A stretch of DNA of 64,000 bases. Source: Hydrocarboniphaga effusa AP103. Its GTDB lineage: Bacteria > Pseudomonadota > Gammaproteobacteria > Nevskiales > Nevskiaceae. Of this stretch, positions 45,572 to 53,662 are shown piece after piece. Both the position numbers and the translations under genes were made by a program. A model generated the notes under the pieces. The model did no database searches, was not told the origin of the DNA, and saw only the letters and a program-made list of their open reading frames with translations. The stretch is taken from positions 248,001 to 312,000 of the forward strand of contig NZ_AKGD01000003.1 in the NCBI RefSeq assembly GCF_000271305.1, read 5' to 3'. Every line of letters begins with the position of its first letter. Position 1 is the stretch's first letter.

Positions 45572-48280
45572 TCAGAAATCCAGCTTGACGGTGAATTCGT
45601 AACGGACACGCGGCATCACCGAAACCAGGTTGGTGCCGGTGTCGCTGTTGCGGGCGCGGAAAATGCGCTCGTCGGTGATGTTGTAGCCGTTGACCTTGAG
45701 GTGCCATTTGCCGACGTCGTAGGTGACCGCACCATTGATGGTGGTCGACGACGGAATCTTCAGCATCTCGAGGCGATCGGAATACGTCGACGAGAACCAG
45801 TTGCCGCCGAGCAGCACACCGACGCCATTGCGGAAGCGGTAGTTCATGTTCAGGCCGAGCTGCGTCTCGGGCGAACCGTTGCGGGCGTTGTACTGCTCGA
45901 GGATCGCGGTCGGAATCGTCATCTGCACGCGGCCGCCGTAGAGGAAGGCTTCGGCCGGGTAGATCACGTTGCCGTTGTCGTCGAGCACGTCCTGGAAGCC
46001 CAGATCGCGACCGTTGAACTCGTAGGTGCCCGATTGCGGAATGATGTATTTGGCTTTGGCGAACAGGGCGTAGGCCTGGATCGACGCGTTCGGAACCGGC
46101 GACCACTTGAGCTCGGTTTCGATGCCCTTGGTTTCGGTCGAAGACACTTCGGCCGAGGCGGTCGGGTCCGACGCGCTACTGATGTCGGTACGCGTCTGCT
46201 TGAAGTGCGAGAGCGTGAAGAACAGCGTGTCCTGCAGCCAGCTGCCCTTGACGCCGTACTCGAGAAGTTCGGCCTCGCCGATGTGCCCGCCCGGCGCATT
46301 CACGGTCTCGTAGACGATGATGTTGTTGGCACCGTCGAGCGCGACGCTCGACAAGGCCTTGGTGATGTAGGGACGGATGCCACCCGGCAGCTTCTGCGAA
46401 AGGCTGACGCTCCAGGAGGTGCCGTCGTCCCAGCTGCGCGTGGTGCGCTGGGGCAGCCAGACGCCTCCGTTGACCGCGTTGCTGGCGTTTTCGTTGAAGC
46501 GGTCGTAGTCGTTGGCTTCGGCCTTGGAATTGTCCCAGCGTGCGCCGAGCACCAGGTTGGTGTTGGTGAAGAAATCGATGTCGAACATCGTGCCGACACC
46601 CATTTCGCTGAAGGTGCTGTCACGCACCACCGTCGTCGGCGCGCCGGTGTCGTAGCTCGGATTGTCGAGCCAGTTCCAGAAGATCGTGTTCGGATAGTGA
46701 TTGCCGTTGTTGAACATCACGTCCTGGCGATAGTCGTAGTCGCCGCCGGAGCTGGTGATCTTGCCGAAGGTTTCGCGATAGTTGACCGAGGCCAGCGTGT
46801 TGATGCGCAGCCACTCGGGCAGCTTCTCGTCGGGGATGCGATAGGTCGCCGTGATCTTGTCTTCCCACAGGTGAATGTCCTGCTTTTCACCGTAGGGCAG
46901 ATAAGAGTTCTTGTACGAATCGAGGAAGTCGTGGAAGAACTGGTTCTTGAGCTGGAAGTCCGGATCGGCGTCGTAGACCAGGTCGGCGTAGATCACGGCC
47001 AGGCGCGCGTTCTGTTCGGTTTCGAAAGCCCCGTTGCGACGCTGGTCGACCTTGACCTGCTGCACCGTGCGCGGGTCGAGCACGAAGCCGATCGGCAGCT
47101 GGCCGGAGGTCGGCACAGGTCCGCCGATGCCCTGGTTCCGCAGGTACCGGTCCGGATCGAGCGTGGGGTTGGCTTCCAGATAGTTGTACATCGTCTCCGG
47201 AATGCCCGCGATCTTCGGAAACTCGTCGGGCTGGCACGGCACGCCGTTGCACATCGGCCAGGCGAAGGTCTGGTTCAGCGGTCGGTTCGAGCCGCCGACA
47301 TTGCCCTTGATCGGCGACATCTCATGGGTTTCCTTGAAGCCGATCGCGCCATCGCCGTTGCGGTCGAGGTTGATGAGCGGCTGGCCCGAGATGTAAACGC
47401 CATCGTCGAGCAGGCGCTGCGTCACGCGGTTCATGTAGGCGCCCGAGGTGATCGAGTTCTGCGCCTGCGTGCCGACTTCGAGCCGAAACGGGCCGATGAA
47501 ATTGTCGAGCGTCGAAGTCGCCTGGATGATGCGCTGGGTGACACCGACTTTCTTCACATAGCTTTCGGAATCTTCGAGCAAACCATAGACGTAGTAGCCG
47601 CCGGTCTTGTTGCCGATGGTCATCGGACCGCCGGCGCCGGCCGAGATTTCGGACTTCATGTAGTCGCCGCCGACGACCTGCGCGAAGCCTTGCGCCTGCT
47701 CGAGATACGTGCCGATCTTGGCCCGGCCGGACTTGGGCGTGAGGTTGCTGTAGCCACCGATCTTGCCCATGCCGAAGATCGGCGAGGGCGGTCCTTTGAT
47801 GACCTCGATCGAATCCATCGCCGCGAGCGAGGTGCGCGCGTGGCCCTGCATGTTGATGCGCTTCATGCCGCGGAAATACATGTCGGCCGCTACACCGCGC
47901 ACGTTGATGCCGCCCTGCAGGCCGTAGCGCGTGGTGGTGAAAGTGCCCGGTACCACGCGCGTGAGATCGTCGACCGAGCTGATGCCGAGCAATTGGATCT
48001 GCTCGGAGCTGACGAACGAAACCGAGCGCGGCGTATCGAGGATGGGCTTGGCGAAGCCGATCGACGAGCCCGTGGTTTCATTCGCGATCGACGCCAGCGG
48101 GTCTTCGCTGACGACGATGTCGGTGAGCACGGCGGCATCGGATTCCGCCGATGAGCCACCCGCTTCTGTGCTCTGGGCATGTGCACTCGTCGCGAGAAAC
48201 GCAGCGAGGGCGATCGCCAGATCGGTTGCTTTGAAGCCAAGCGCAGGCATGTTGCGCTTGCGCTCGTTTGGACTACGCAT
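45572..48280 (-). CDS. TonB-dependent outer-membrane receptor with an EF-hand loop
   Basis: Protein of 902 residues. Signal peptide to about residue 35 (ALAAFLATSAHAQ). A likely TonB box (TDIVVSED) is at about 53-60. The plug domain contains DTPRSVSFVSSEQIQLLG and DSIEVIKGPPSPIFGMGKIG. The 22-strand barrel ends VMPRVRYEFTVKLDF with terminal Phe. Residues 306-317, DRNGDGAIGFKE, match the calcium-binding EF-hand loop in all required positions. There is no STN domain. It is the first gene of a nine-gene operon with the TonB machinery and Ami7, under an ECF-type promoter. It is a close paralogue of the receptor at 48495. The ligand is unknown. Confidence 0.9.
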   Translation of the reverse strand: MRSPNERKRNMPALGFKATDLAIALAAFLATSAHAQSTEAGGSSAESDAAVLTDIVVSEDPLASIANETTGSSIGFAKPILDTPRSVSFVSSEQIQLLGISSVDDLTRVVPGTFTTTRYGLQGGINVRGVAADMYFRGMKRINMQGHARTSLAAMDSIEVIKGPPSPIFGMGKIGGYSNLTPKSGRAKIGTYLEQAQGFAQVVGGDYMKSEISAGAGGPMTIGNKTGGYYVYGLLEDSESYVKKVGVTQRIIQATSTLDNFIGPFRLEVGTQAQNSITSGAYMNRVTQRLLDDGVYISGQPLINLDRNGDGAIGFKETHEMSPIKGNVGGSNRPLNQTFAWPMCNGVPCQPDEFPKIAGIPETMYNYLEANPTLDPDRYLRNQGIGGPVPTSGQLPIGFVLDPRTVQQVKVDQRRNGAFETEQNARLAVIYADLVYDADPDFQLKNQFFHDFLDSYKNSYLPYGEKQDIHLWEDKITATYRIPDEKLPEWLRINTLASVNYRETFGKITSSGGDYDYRQDVMFNNGNHYPNTIFWNWLDNPSYDTGAPTTVVRDSTFSEMGVGTMFDIDFFTNTNLVLGARWDNSKAEANDYDRFNENASNAVNGGVWLPQRTTRSWDDGTSWSVSLSQKLPGGIRPYITKALSSVALDGANNIIVYETVNAPGGHIGEAELLEYGVKGSWLQDTLFFTLSHFKQTRTDISSASDPTASAEVSSTETKGIETELKWSPVPNASIQAYALFAKAKYIIPQSGTYEFNGRDLGFQDVLDDNGNVIYPAEAFLYGGRVQMTIPTAILEQYNARNGSPETQLGLNMNYRFRNGVGVLLGGNWFSSTYSDRLEMLKIPSSTTINGAVTYDVGKWHLKVNGYNITDERIFRARNSDTGTNLVSVMPRVRYEFTVKLDF

Positions 48281-48334
48281 GAGCTCTCCTGTTTAGAAAC
48301 CCCGCCAAGCACTTGCGTGCGGCCTGTCGAAGAA

Positions 48335-48364
48335 TCAGACGTGAGCTTTTCGTGTTCCCCCTAC
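48335..48364 (-). promoter_or_regulatory. ECF-type promoter of the TonB receptor/TonB/Ami7 operon
   Basis: Minus strand GTAGGGG (48358-48364), 16 bases, CGTCTGA (48335-48341). It is 54 bases before the receptor ATG. Sequence and spacing are identical to the Ami3 promoter in the conserved positions. A 7-bp tandem repeat lies 27 bases further upstream. Confidence 0.85.
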
Positions 48365-48391
48365 CTGACAAGGAGGTAATGATTCGCGAAC

Positions 48392-48440
48392 GAGGCGTGA
48401 GGCGTGAGGCGTGAGGCGTGAGGCGTGAGGCGTGAGGCGC
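48392..48440. repeat. Seven-copy tandem repeat of gaggcgt upstream of the receptor operon
   Basis: Seven consecutive 7-base units, six exact gaggcgt and a last gaggcgc, between the end of the STN-type receptor gene and the -35 element of the next promoter. Copy-number change by slippage is plausible and would alter the distance of anything bound upstream. Confidence 0.95.
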
Positions 48441-48494
48441 AGGAACAAAGATGCTCGGTGACGCTCTTGCGCCTCACTCTTCACGAGCAGACAT

Positions 48495-51400
48495 TCAGAA
48501 GCGATGCGATACCGTGAACTGGAAACGCCGATCGGGCATTGCGGAGACCGGAAGATCGGCCAGCGTGTCCCCGGTGCGCGCACGGAAGTAGCGTTCGTTG
48601 TTCAAGTTGAAGACGTCCGCGCGCAACTGCCACGGGCCACGATCGTAGAAGGCGCCGGCGTTGAATATGGTGGAGGCGGGGAGTTCGATCAGTTGCAATC
48701 GCCCGGCCGCGACCGCAGAGAAGTGATTCGCGCTGAGCGTGAATCCGAAACCCGAAGCCAGGCGCGCGGTCAGCGAGGCGCCGATCTGCACGTTCGGGTT
48801 GCCCTGCTTTTCGCGATAGGCCTCGACGCCGGGCGGCAACTGGATGAAGGCGCGGCCACCGAACAGAAAGGCTTCGGCCGGATAGACCACTTCGCCGGTG
48901 GCGGGATCGACGACATCCTGGAAGCCGAGCGAGCGCGCATCGATCAGCACCACGCCTCCACGGTTCGGCTCGTACAAGGTCTTCTGCGACAGCGCGTAGA
49001 ACGAAGCGAACAGCTTGGGCGTCGGAACCCATTTGATCTCGCTTTCCCAGCCGCGCGTGACGGTGGACGAAGCTTCGACGGTGATGGTCGGGTCTTCCGG
49101 ATTGTTGACGTTGATGCGGCGCTGTTCGTACAGCGCGGTGCTGAAGAACAGGTGGTCGTCGAGCAGGCTGGCCTTGAGTCCGAGTTCGCGCAGGCGAGAT
49201 TGACCGATGTGACCGGCTTCGACGATGGCGTTGGATATGCGATTGGCGTTGTTGTCGAGCGTGAGGCTTTCCTGCGCGATCGTGAAGTAGGGACGGACGC
49301 CCGGCAGCACTTCGTGCGAAAGACTGAACGTCCACGACACGCCGTCGTCCCATCCGCGCGTGCGCGTCGACTGGGCGACGATCGCGCCCGGTTCGCTGGC
49401 GGTTCCGGTATTGACGTTGATCGTGCCGGCGTACTCGATGTTGTGCACTTCGGAGCCGTCGATGCGCCCACCCATCAGCAGGTTGGTCGAACGCGCGATG
49501 GCGACGTCGAGCAGCACGCCGAGGCCGAATTCGCTGAAGCTGGTCTTGCCGTGGTCGGTGTACGGAAAGCCGGTTTCGTAGCTCGAATCGACGAGACAGT
49601 TCGTGAACGTGGTGTTGGGCGTCATCCCGCCGCTGCTGTCCTGCCAGGTGTCCGCCATCGCATCGGTGCGGTGGGTGCTGAAGTCACCGAAGCATTGCCC
49701 GGTCGGAGACCTCGTATGGCGAAAGTTGATCGAGGCCAGGCTGTTGACGTCGAGCCAGGAGGGCAGCTGCGGCAGGCGGCGCGTGATCGTGAACTTCTCC
49801 TCGACGATGCGCGGCTTCTGCTCGGTGCCGAACGGTTGCTCCGAAATCTTGTACTGATCCATGCCGTCGAAGAACAGCTGGTTCTTCATCGTGAAGTCCG
49901 GATCGCGATCGTCGATCAGGTCGATGTAGGTGGTCGCGAGGTTGGCGTGCAGGTCGCGCTCGAATGCGGCGAAGCGCCGCAGATCGAGCTTGTCGTAGCC
50001 CACTGTGCGCGGATCGAGCATGAAACCCAGCGGCACGTAGCCGCTGCGCGGCAGCGGGCCGCCGATGCCCTGGGCGCGCAGCAGCCCGCCCGGATCGGCC
50101 TCCGGATGCGCCTGCAGGTACTGGAACATCGATTCGGGGATGCCCGAAACCTTGGGGAACCGGTCGACCGTCAGCGGCTTGCCATCGGCGTCGAGCGGCC
50201 AGTCCCAGCGCTGCGAGAGCGGCTGGTTGGAGAGCGACAGCGCGCCGCGCACGGCCGAGGCGGTGTTGTACTCGCGATACGAGATCGTGCCGTTGTGGTC
50301 GAGGTCGAGATCGATCAGCGGCAGGCCGCGAATGTAGCGCCTGCTGTCGGCGAGTTCCTGGGTGAAGCGGCCGATCAGCGCGCCGCCGCTGCGCGACTTC
50401 TGCGCGCTCAGGCCGGCTTCGAGCCGGAAGCGCGGCAGCAGGTCTTCGACGCTGACGCTGCCCTGCAGCATCGAGGCATCGAGCGGTACGCCGCGAGCAT
50501 AGGTCTGGCTGTCGATGATCATGCCGAACAGGTGATATCCGCCATGCGCAGAGGCGATCTTCATCGGCCCCTGCAGCGACGCGCTCAAATCGGTCGCCTG
50601 GTAGTCGCCGACCATTGCGCTGACCCGGCCGTGCGACCGATCCAGATAACTGCCGTCGGCGGCCCGTCCTGAGCGCGGAATCATGTCGGTGTAGCCGCCG
50701 ATCTTGCCCATGCCGTAGATCGGCGAGGGCGGCCCGCGGACCACTTCGATCGAATCCATCGCCGACAGCACGGTCGGCGCGTGTCCCTGCAGATTGAGGC
50801 GCTTCATGCCGCGGAAGAAGGTGTCCGCCGGCACGCTGCGCACGTCGATGCCGCCCTGGATGCCGAAGCGGGTCGGGGTGAAGGTGCCGGGCACCACGCG
50901 GACCAGGTCTTCGATCGCAGAGAGCCCGAAGCGATCGATGGTCTCCTGGCTGATCAGCGACACCGATCGCGGTGTCTCGAGGATGGACTTGGAGAAGCCG
51001 AAGCTCGTATTGGCGACTTCGATCGGCAGCCCGCGCAAGGGATCGGCGCTGACGCGGATGTCGCTGAGTATCACCACGCCGCCGTGCCGCGGGTCGTCGG
51101 CGGCCGGGGCCGCGACCGCCGGCGCGATCGACGGCGGCAAACCGGGCGGCTCGGTGGCCCTGCGAATGGCGACCGTGTGGCCGTTGATCAGCGTCCAGTG
51201 CAGGCCGGAGTCGTCGAGCAGCTTGCGCAGCGCTTCCTCGGCCCGCATGCGGCCGAGCGCCGCCGGCGCCATGCGGCCTTGCACGGTGCCGGCGTCGTAG
51301 ACGATCTGCAGTCCGGCCTGCTCGCTGAAGCGATCGAGCGCATCGTCGAGGCGCCCTTGCGGAATGGAGAAATCGATGGTCGCCGCCAGGCCTTGCCGGT

Positions 51401-51539
51401 GCTCGGAAGCGTGCGGTGCCTGTGCATGCGTGGGCTTGTGCGAGGCGATCGTCGCGGCGGCAAGCGCGGTCGCCAGCACGTGCATCATGGGTCGGAATGG
51501 CCGGCCCGTCGTTGGACTCGACTTCGGTTTCAATGGCAT
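48495..51539 (-). CDS. TonB-dependent receptor with STN signalling domain and EF-hand loop
   Basis: Protein of 1014 residues. Signal peptide MMHVLATALAAATIASHKPT after a short N-terminal extension. The STN (FecA-type signalling) domain is at about 52-128, with IDFSIPQGRLDDALDRFSEQ and TLINGHTVAIRR. A TonB box candidate is LSDIRVSA. The plug has ETPRSVSLISQETIDRFG and DSIEVVRGPPSPIYGMGKIG. Residues 412-423, DLDHNGTISYRE, form a complete EF-hand loop, at the same relative place as in the receptor at 45572. The barrel ends MPDRRFQFTVSHRF with terminal Phe. It lies behind fecI and fecR and should signal ligand binding to FecR. The start could also be at 51488. Confidence 0.9.
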   Translation of the reverse strand: MPLKPKSSPTTGRPFRPMMHVLATALAAATIASHKPTHAQAPHASEHRQGLAATIDFSIPQGRLDDALDRFSEQAGLQIVYDAGTVQGRMAPAALGRMRAEEALRKLLDDSGLHWTLINGHTVAIRRATEPPGLPPSIAPAVAAPAADDPRHGGVVILSDIRVSADPLRGLPIEVANTSFGFSKSILETPRSVSLISQETIDRFGLSAIEDLVRVVPGTFTPTRFGIQGGIDVRSVPADTFFRGMKRLNLQGHAPTVLSAMDSIEVVRGPPSPIYGMGKIGGYTDMIPRSGRAADGSYLDRSHGRVSAMVGDYQATDLSASLQGPMKIASAHGGYHLFGMIIDSQTYARGVPLDASMLQGSVSVEDLLPRFRLEAGLSAQKSRSGGALIGRFTQELADSRRYIRGLPLIDLDLDHNGTISYREYNTASAVRGALSLSNQPLSQRWDWPLDADGKPLTVDRFPKVSGIPESMFQYLQAHPEADPGGLLRAQGIGGPLPRSGYVPLGFMLDPRTVGYDKLDLRRFAAFERDLHANLATTYIDLIDDRDPDFTMKNQLFFDGMDQYKISEQPFGTEQKPRIVEEKFTITRRLPQLPSWLDVNSLASINFRHTRSPTGQCFGDFSTHRTDAMADTWQDSSGGMTPNTTFTNCLVDSSYETGFPYTDHGKTSFSEFGLGVLLDVAIARSTNLLMGGRIDGSEVHNIEYAGTINVNTGTASEPGAIVAQSTRTRGWDDGVSWTFSLSHEVLPGVRPYFTIAQESLTLDNNANRISNAIVEAGHIGQSRLRELGLKASLLDDHLFFSTALYEQRRINVNNPEDPTITVEASSTVTRGWESEIKWVPTPKLFASFYALSQKTLYEPNRGGVVLIDARSLGFQDVVDPATGEVVYPAEAFLFGGRAFIQLPPGVEAYREKQGNPNVQIGASLTARLASGFGFTLSANHFSAVAAGRLQLIELPASTIFNAGAFYDRGPWQLRADVFNLNNERYFRARTGDTLADLPVSAMPDRRFQFTVSHRF

Positions 51540-51712
51540 CCCACGGTCGGCGCGCAGGGCGCGGCCGACTCAGTACCAACTTCCGCCCGTTGCTCGGCCG
51601 GATCTTCGGATACCGCTCGCTCTCGTCGCTCGCGATGCCCCTGCGCAGAGCCGCTTTGCTCCACGCTGGCGTCGCTGAACCGGGCATCGAAACTCGGCTT
51701 GAAGACCGTGGT

Positions 51713-52771
51713 TCAGTCGCCGCTTCCGTAGAGTCCGAACAGCAGAATTTCGTCGCCGCTTTCGATCGGCCTCAACGGCAGTACCGACGCGATCGCCGAT
51801 GCGATCGAGCGGTTGTCTCCCGGAATGAAGTTGCCGCTGACGAGCAGCCGGCCCAGATCGGGATCGCCGAGATGGACCTGCACCCTGGAGTAGCGATTGA
51901 TTTCGGTCAGCGCTTCGGACAGCGGTGTGCCACGAAACACCAGGCGGCCGTGGGACCAGCTCGTCACCACTTCGGAATCGACGCGGCGCCGGACCCAGCG
52001 GCCGTCGCGCTCCGGCGCGATGCGCAGCTGATCGCCGGGCTCCAGGCGCTCGCGGTGCCGATCGCGCGAGCCGAGGCCTTCGACCGCGACCGAGCCTTCG
52101 GTCAAGGTGACGGTGACGGTGTCGGCATCGTTCTGCACCTGAAAACGCGTGCCGAGCGCGGTGGTGCGGGAGCGGGCGGCCGAAACCGCGAACGGCCGCG
52201 TGCTGTCGTGCGCGACTTCGAACAGGGCGCGGCCCCTTTCGAGATCGATGCGGCGTTCGCGCGGCGTCAGCTCCACGCGCATTTCACTGCCGACATCGAG
52301 CTGCACGATGGAGCCGTCGGCAAGCTCGATGCGCCTGGCGGCATCGACCGCGGCGTAACGCTCGCCGGAAGGCGCCCCGTGATGCGGCTGCATTGCGCTC
52401 AAACCGATGACGGCCGCGACGACACCCGCCGCCAGCCCCGCGGGCAGGGTCCAGCGGCGCCGCTGCGGAGCGCGTCGGAGCTGCTGCGCGGTTCGTGGCG
52501 GCGCGGCCACGGCGACGGCCGGATCGCCCTCGGCGCCCATGGCGTAGGCTTCGTCGGCCATCGCCGCGAGTTCGGCATCGGCGTCGGCGAGCAGGCCGAC
52601 ACCATCGGAAAGCAGTTGGGTGGCTGCGAAGGCGTCCGCGTGCGACTCGTCCGCCAGCATCCAGCGCTCGAAATCGGCGCGGTCGCGGTCGGAACAGTCG
52701 GGCGCGCACAGCCGCGCGGACCAGCGCGCGGCTTCCTCCAGCGTTGCCTCGGTCGTTGTTGTGGTGTTCAT
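51713..52771 (-). CDS. FecR-type transmembrane sigma regulator
   Basis: Protein of 352 residues. The cytoplasmic N-terminus (about 1-75) has the DUF4880 sequence EEAARWSARLCAPDCSDRDR. One membrane segment is at about 120-140 (LPAGLAAGVVAAVIGLSAM). The periplasmic FecR domain contains ELADGSIVQLDVGSEMRVEL and TALGTRFQVQNDADTVTVTL, followed by an STN-like C-terminus (LSEALTEINRYSRVQVHLGD). It relays the signal from the STN receptor to the FecI sigma factor. Its ATG shares one base with the fecI stop (TGATG). Confidence 0.92.
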   Translation of the reverse strand: MNTTTTTEATLEEAARWSARLCAPDCSDRDRADFERWMLADESHADAFAATQLLSDGVGLLADADAELAAMADEAYAMGAEGDPAVAVAAPPRTAQQLRRAPQRRRWTLPAGLAAGVVAAVIGLSAMQPHHGAPSGERYAAVDAARRIELADGSIVQLDVGSEMRVELTPRERRIDLERGRALFEVAHDSTRPFAVSAARSRTTALGTRFQVQNDADTVTVTLTEGSVAVEGLGSRDRHRERLEPGDQLRIAPERDGRWVRRRVDSEVVTSWSHGRLVFRGTPLSEALTEINRYSRVQVHLGDPDLGRLLVSGNFIPGDNRSIASAIASVLPLRPIESGDEILLFGLYGSGD

Positions 52772-53361
52772 CAACCCTGAGACGCGCCTCCCTGGCAACC
52801 CCCTACCTTCTTCAGACAAACGGCCAGTGCATGGCTGATGTGCTTCTCGACCATCTTGACCGAGATGCCGCAATGACGGGCGATCTCCGGGTAGGTCATG
52901 CCGCGCGCGCGGCTCAGGAGAAACACCTGCTTGCACTTGGGAGGCAACAGGCGGATCGCGTCTTTGAGCTGGGCCAGCTCCTGCTGGCCGGCAACCTGCC
53001 GCTCGGGCGAGGGCGTATCGGCGACCAGCTCGACGTCATCGACGCTGACCTGATCCGAGGCGCGGCGAACCTGCTCCGCGCGCTCCAGATCGTTGGCCAC
53101 GTTGATGGCGATGCGAAACAGCATCGACGACGGCGACTGGATCTCGCGCGAGCCTTCGTACTGCAGCAGGCGGATGTAAGCCTCCTGTGCGACGTCGAGC
53201 GCGTCTTCGGGCCTGCGCAGACGCTGGCGCAGGAAATGGACCAGCGAATCGTGATAGCGGCGGATCGTGCTCTGGACCGACAACGCGTCGCGTGACAGCG
53301 ACTGCGTGAGGTCGAACGCGATCTCCCCGCTGGCAATTACATCTTCTGGTCCGCCGCTCAT
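52771..53361 (-). CDS. FecI-type ECF sigma factor
   Basis: Protein of 196 residues. Region 2 is at about 25-95 (HFLRQRLRRPEDALDVAQEA, MLFRIAINVANDLERA). Region 4 is at about 125-180, with LPPKCKQVFLLSRARGMTYP and EIARHCGISVKMVEKHISHA. It directs RNA polymerase to promoters of the receptor/amidase regulon, by inference the GTRGGGK-N15/16-CGTCTGA sites listed here, one of which stands upstream of this gene. An alternative TTG start is six bases earlier. It is the only sigma factor gene in the window apart from a possible fliA fragment. The 300 bases upstream to 53662 have no gene. Confidence 0.92.
   Translation of the reverse strand: MSGGPEDVIASGEIAFDLTQSLSRDALSVQSTIRRYHDSLVHFLRQRLRRPEDALDVAQEAYIRLLQYEGSREIQSPSSMLFRIAINVANDLERAEQVRRASDQVSVDDVELVADTPSPERQVAGQQELAQLKDAIRLLPPKCKQVFLLSRARGMTYPEIARHCGISVKMVEKHISHALAVCLKKVGGCQGGASQG
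52778..52806 (-). promoter_or_regulatory. Possible ECF-type promoter at the fecI-fecR junction
   Basis: Minus strand GTAGGGG (52800-52806), 15 bases, CGTCTCA (52778-52784), inside the last codons of fecI and only six bases before the fecR ATG. If used, the transcript would start at or next to the ATG and be leaderless. It could also be coincidence with coding sequence. Confidence 0.5.
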
Positions 53362-53585
53362 CCCCAAGAATCCCTAAGAATCGCGCTTCTGGTTCGAGAA
53401 CCGAAGACTCGAACCGGCTTGGTCCGTCGACTTCATCGTGGATCGTTGAACAGCTGCCGATCGCAGAGGGCATCGAGCAAATCCCATGCCGATGAGTAAT
53501 GTGGATTGCAGTTTGAGCTGGATTTTTTTTGCTCAGAACGCCCCGATCCAGCGTGCGTATCGGTGATCGCAATCCACCTCGTGAT

Positions 53586-53614
53586 TCAGACGGGACGCAA
53601 GCCCGAGCCCCTAC
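53586..53614 (-). promoter_or_regulatory. ECF-type promoter upstream of fecI
   Basis: Minus strand GTAGGGG (53608-53614), 15 bases, CGTCTGA (53586-53592). The distance to the fecI ATG is 224 bases, much longer than at the amidase genes. It suggests positive autoregulation of the sigma factor and a leader of more than 200 bases without a recognisable gene. Confidence 0.7.
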
Positions 53615-53662
53615 CGTAACAGTTGCGTTTTCTTGCGTAGGCAAAAGACCGGAAAGCGGAAA

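Noticed and set aside
45701..48154. Plus-strand open frame of 817 codons over the receptor at 45572
   Set aside because: Antisense of a TonB-dependent receptor with all family motifs; no ribosome site or recognisable domain.
48392..48440. Coding microsatellite
   Set aside because: The repeat lies between two receptor genes and is not within a supported reading frame.
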